Assembly: GCA_032622095.1 (NCBI GenBank)
Contig: CP136064.1
Coordinates: 175,910,247-175,974,246, forward strand
Direction: 5' to 3'
DNA from: Siphonodentalium dalli
Lineage: Eukaryota; Mollusca; Scaphopoda; Gadilida; Siphonodentaliidae
DNA length: 64,000 bases
In this document: piece after piece, positions 61,471 to 64,000 of the stretch
Position numbering within the stretch: position 1 is the first letter of the stretch
How the letters are laid out: each line of letters starts with the position of its first letter
Translations under genes and position numbers: made by a program
Notes under the pieces: generated by a model
Seen by the model: the letters and a program-made list of their open reading frames with translations, nothing else
The model's database searches: none
What the model was told of the DNA's origin: nothing

Positions 61471-62040
61471 TACGTTCAAGTTTGTTAAAATGCAAATGGT
61501 GAGATGAGCTGAACTCAAGTCTGAGTTTAGTGTGCCTGTCATTTGCAGAATGAGGTCCCCAGAGGATGATTTTGTGACACTAGCAAGCATCACCAAATTC
61601 ACCATCTATGGACCTCACTCTGCATGGCCTCATCTGCTATGGGAGACAACTATTCAGTTTGAAGTTCCCAAATGGTGAATATTGTGATGTACACCCATTG
61701 GGAACCTCAATTATGCAATGTGTCATCTGCCAATTTGGGGATATAGAGAAACTAAAAAAGAAATAGAATCTATGTGAAGATGTTTCTATATAAATTTGAT
61801 AATAAAGAAACTTTCCCAAGAAGATGAGGCCTAAGCAGATTGAGGTCCCCAGAGGGTGAATTTAGTGATGCTAGCCTGCTATGACAGCGCACACTAAACT
61901 CAGGCTTGGCTGGACAAGGGGTAGGTTATGTTACTATCCGTAACAGGATGTTAGTCTTAAAGCTGTTAAAGATTGATAAAATAAAAAAAAGTATTCTAGG
62001 GTTCAAGTTTGTTCAAATGCACATGATGAGGTGAGCCAAT
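61470..62040. repeat. Cluster of direct and inverted repeats
   Basis: 'gaggtccccagag' occurs at ~61552 and ~61842 in the same direction with similar sequence after it. 'tgagtttagtgtg' (61522) is inverted at 61889-61901 ('cacactaaactca'). 'gttcaagtttgtt' occurs at ~61473 and ~61999. It is probably two pieces of one element family; ends are undefined. Confidence 0.6.
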
Positions 62041-62262
62041 TTGGGGCGGTGGTAGATACCGTTAATCCCATGAAAAAAGTTAAGCATTCCTAAAATGTTG
62101 TTTTTTTCAGTGTGTTATTAAGGTTGCTAGTTTTATAAAGTCAAGATATGCAGAGGTGGACCGCAAGTATCTTATAAAGCAAATATCGAGTTGCTGTTTA
62201 TTGTGAGTGGGGAAAAAAACATCCAGAAGCGAAACTAATTAGGTAAGTGCTTTTAGCAATTA

Positions 62263-62424
62263 CAATAATGCTCTAATTAATCGGAAATATGGCTTGTTGC
62301 CATTCATCGGAAAGTTCTCGAGAGCTTTCCGATGAATGGCAACAAGCCATATTTCCGACTAAATCCTGAAAAGTTACCCATAATTCTGCTGTGGTTAAGA
62401 AGTCGATTAATTAGAGCATTACTG
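62263..62424. mobile_element. Palindromic TA-flanked MITE, copy 5
   Basis: The right arm is complete ('ccgatgaatggcaacaagcc' to GAGCATTACTG). The left arm has lost ~50 bases near the tip (CAATAATGCTCTAATTAATCGGAAATATGG). TA lies at 62261-62262 and 62425-62426. Confidence 0.9.
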
Positions 62425-62440
62425 TAGTTCACAGCTATTA

Positions 62441-62762
62441 TATCTCCCAATTTTCAAAGAAAAATTGGGGGTATACTTGATTGACTTTGTCTGTCCTTGT
62501 AGTGGTCCGCATATGTCTTAATGTCTGTACGTCCAAGCATATATCTAAGCAATGGTTTATTGGATGTGAATGAAATTTGGTCTGGATGTTCGCCATCATG
62601 ACTGCTTTCAAAAGAGGGGGCACATGACATTGTTTACATTTTCTGTTATAGAGTTATCCTTCTTTATTTATCTGGAAATGTGGGTTTTTTCTCCGTCTGT
62701 GCAGATATCTCAGCCATGGGTTATTGTATCTTATTACACACTAAGAGGTGATTTATAAGAAT
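62441..62762 (+). repeat. Family-III-related fragment
   Basis: The head 'tctcccaattttcaaagaaa' + 'aattgggggtatact' folds back as in family III and is followed by 'tgattgactttgtctgtcc'. The body resembles 14160-14300 ('gaaatttggtctggatgttc', 'tttatctggaaatgt'). No tail. Confidence 0.65.
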
Positions 62763-62766
62763 TTAA

Positions 62767-63237
62767 AGGCCCACTTAATTTTAAAGTCGCCGATTATTTT
62801 TTTTATGGTGACTTGGTATAACGGTTTTAATAACAATCTATGCCATAAAATATGATTAAAATACTATAATTCATCACTATTTGAAACATCTGTGTCTCAG
62901 AAGATGCCCACGGGAGAAATAGAAAACTGCTGAATCATTTAATGACTTCCCCCTGTGACACCCAGAATACAACAGAACTCAAACTTTTTCAATGGAAGGG
63001 GAAGGACTCTATCTTTAATATATAGTGTTATTCCCCCTGAATTGAAAATAGTACTGATTTGTACTTCAATCTTGATGACAAAACGTGTTGGCAACTCAAC
63101 AAAAACAACATGTCCACAGTTTATTATACAGGATACGTTGATAATACAATGTTTTGGAGCTTCCTCTTTCAAATGGTATGTAATATGGCATATATTTTAT
63201 ATAATGTAATCTGGGGGTTTGAAAATTAAGTGGGCCT
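62767..63237. mobile_element. TTAA-flanked MITE (AGGCCCACTTAA family), 471 bp
   Basis: The ends AGGCCCACTTAATTTT and AAAATTAAGTGGGCCT are perfect inverted repeats, flanked by TTAA (62763-62766, 63238-63241). This is a second TTAA-targeting MITE family, distinct in sequence from AGGTACTCAA. No coding frame. Confidence 0.92.
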
Positions 63238-63241
63238 TTAA

Positions 63242-64000
63242 TAGCAAATTAAAAGTCATAATGTCCCACCTGTGAATAACATCCCTGGTGCATGCACATG
63301 CTTGATGTCGGAACTATATTTGTTCACACAAACATGTACGAAGCTCTCAATTTGAAGTTTTGAAATATCATCTTCGACTGTCATAATGTCTTGACAACAA
63401 AAGTATTGATGTTGTACTGCAGTCCAATGAGTTGTGAATTATTTTTGTGCGAAATTGATTCAATGAAATATTTTACAGCACTTAACGTTTTCACAATGTG
63501 CAACAGGAATTTTACGAACTTGGGAGTTTGCTTATGTTGGGAGGAGACAGGTTATGGGGGGTGGGGGTGTGGTTGTCACTGGTGTGCAGTCAAAAATATT
63601 TAAGGTGGACAGCCCACTGCTCAATGGATCCCTCTAGCTACATCCCTGTTTAGAAATACTTGGTTTTAAGTTATTGACAGGAACTGACTTGTGGTCTTCA
63701 GAGTCCCAGTCTTTTCAGTCTTTACAGTAAGGTGGGCGACTACAATCATTGACTGTCTTGTATACATGTAGTAGGAATCATACATTTCAAATAAAATATG
63801 AAGAAAAATATAGCAAATACAAAAAAAATATATTTATTCAAAAAGACAACCTGAAACTGGGTCAGGTGGTCAACCTTTCATACATCAGGAGCTGTAAGCT
63901 GCCAAAAGTCAAATGATGCATGTGATTGACAGATGTTCTCACATATGGATACAAATTTATTATATTTTCCATACATGAAAAAATCGGGCTATGGAATAAA
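63242..64000. other. Unassigned sequence to window end
   Basis: AT-rich; G-rich patch 'gggggtgggggtgtgg' near 63557. No recognised coding or repeat feature. Confidence 0.4.

Overview
This is eukaryotic nuclear DNA, most likely from a mollusc and probably a bivalve. That reading rests on the AT-rich, intron-bearing sequence, the very dense load of non-autonomous elements, and tandem ~160-bp monomers framed by subterminal inverted repeats, an architecture known from bivalve pearl/HINE (Helentron-associated) elements. I saw no prokaryotic operons, CRISPR array, rRNA or convincing tRNA. Nearly all short open frames are chance frames in repeats.

Regions: 1-9 kb holds a Helentron-type fragment, a ~28-33 bp minisatellite, two decayed family-I arrays (~160-bp monomers), a hAT-like element and two small MITEs. 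9-15.6 kb holds a family-I array split by a 2.3-kb element with CCCCAGTTTCCTG ends, a hAT MITE with a perfect 8-bp target duplication, and a Helentron-like element. 15.9-23.8 kb holds three same-orientation copies of a second Helentron-like family (II); the first two abut, the second carries a hAT insertion and the third a TA-flanked insertion. 24-27.3 kb holds local tandem repeats, a TTAA-flanked MITE and a dispersed repeat.

27.3-47.1 kb is a tandem segmental duplication of a ~7.9-kb unit. The copies differ by only about ten substitutions and one single-base indel noticed by eye. Copy 2 carries an extra ~3,975-bp family-I element (42.3-46.3 kb) that copy 1 lacks, so copy 1 preserves the empty site. 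The insert is a satellite-like array of ~23 monomers with 647-bp and 483-bp higher-order periods. 47-51.5 kb holds further Helentron-like pieces and a palindromic MITE.

51.56-56.79 kb is a complete Ty1/copia retrotransposon on the minus strand: 105-bp LTRs, TTATG target duplication, a possible primer-binding site, and recognisable gag, protease, integrase, RT and RNase H. Its frame is broken at three places. A TTAA-flanked piggyBac-like MITE sits exactly at the pol stop codon.

The only convincing host-type genes are at 58.6-61.0 kb: a plus-strand two-exon THAP zinc-finger gene and a converging minus-strand gene whose first two exons encode an N-terminal SAP motif. Their candidate coding regions overlap antisense. 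The remainder is palindromic and TTAA-flanked MITEs and unassigned sequence.
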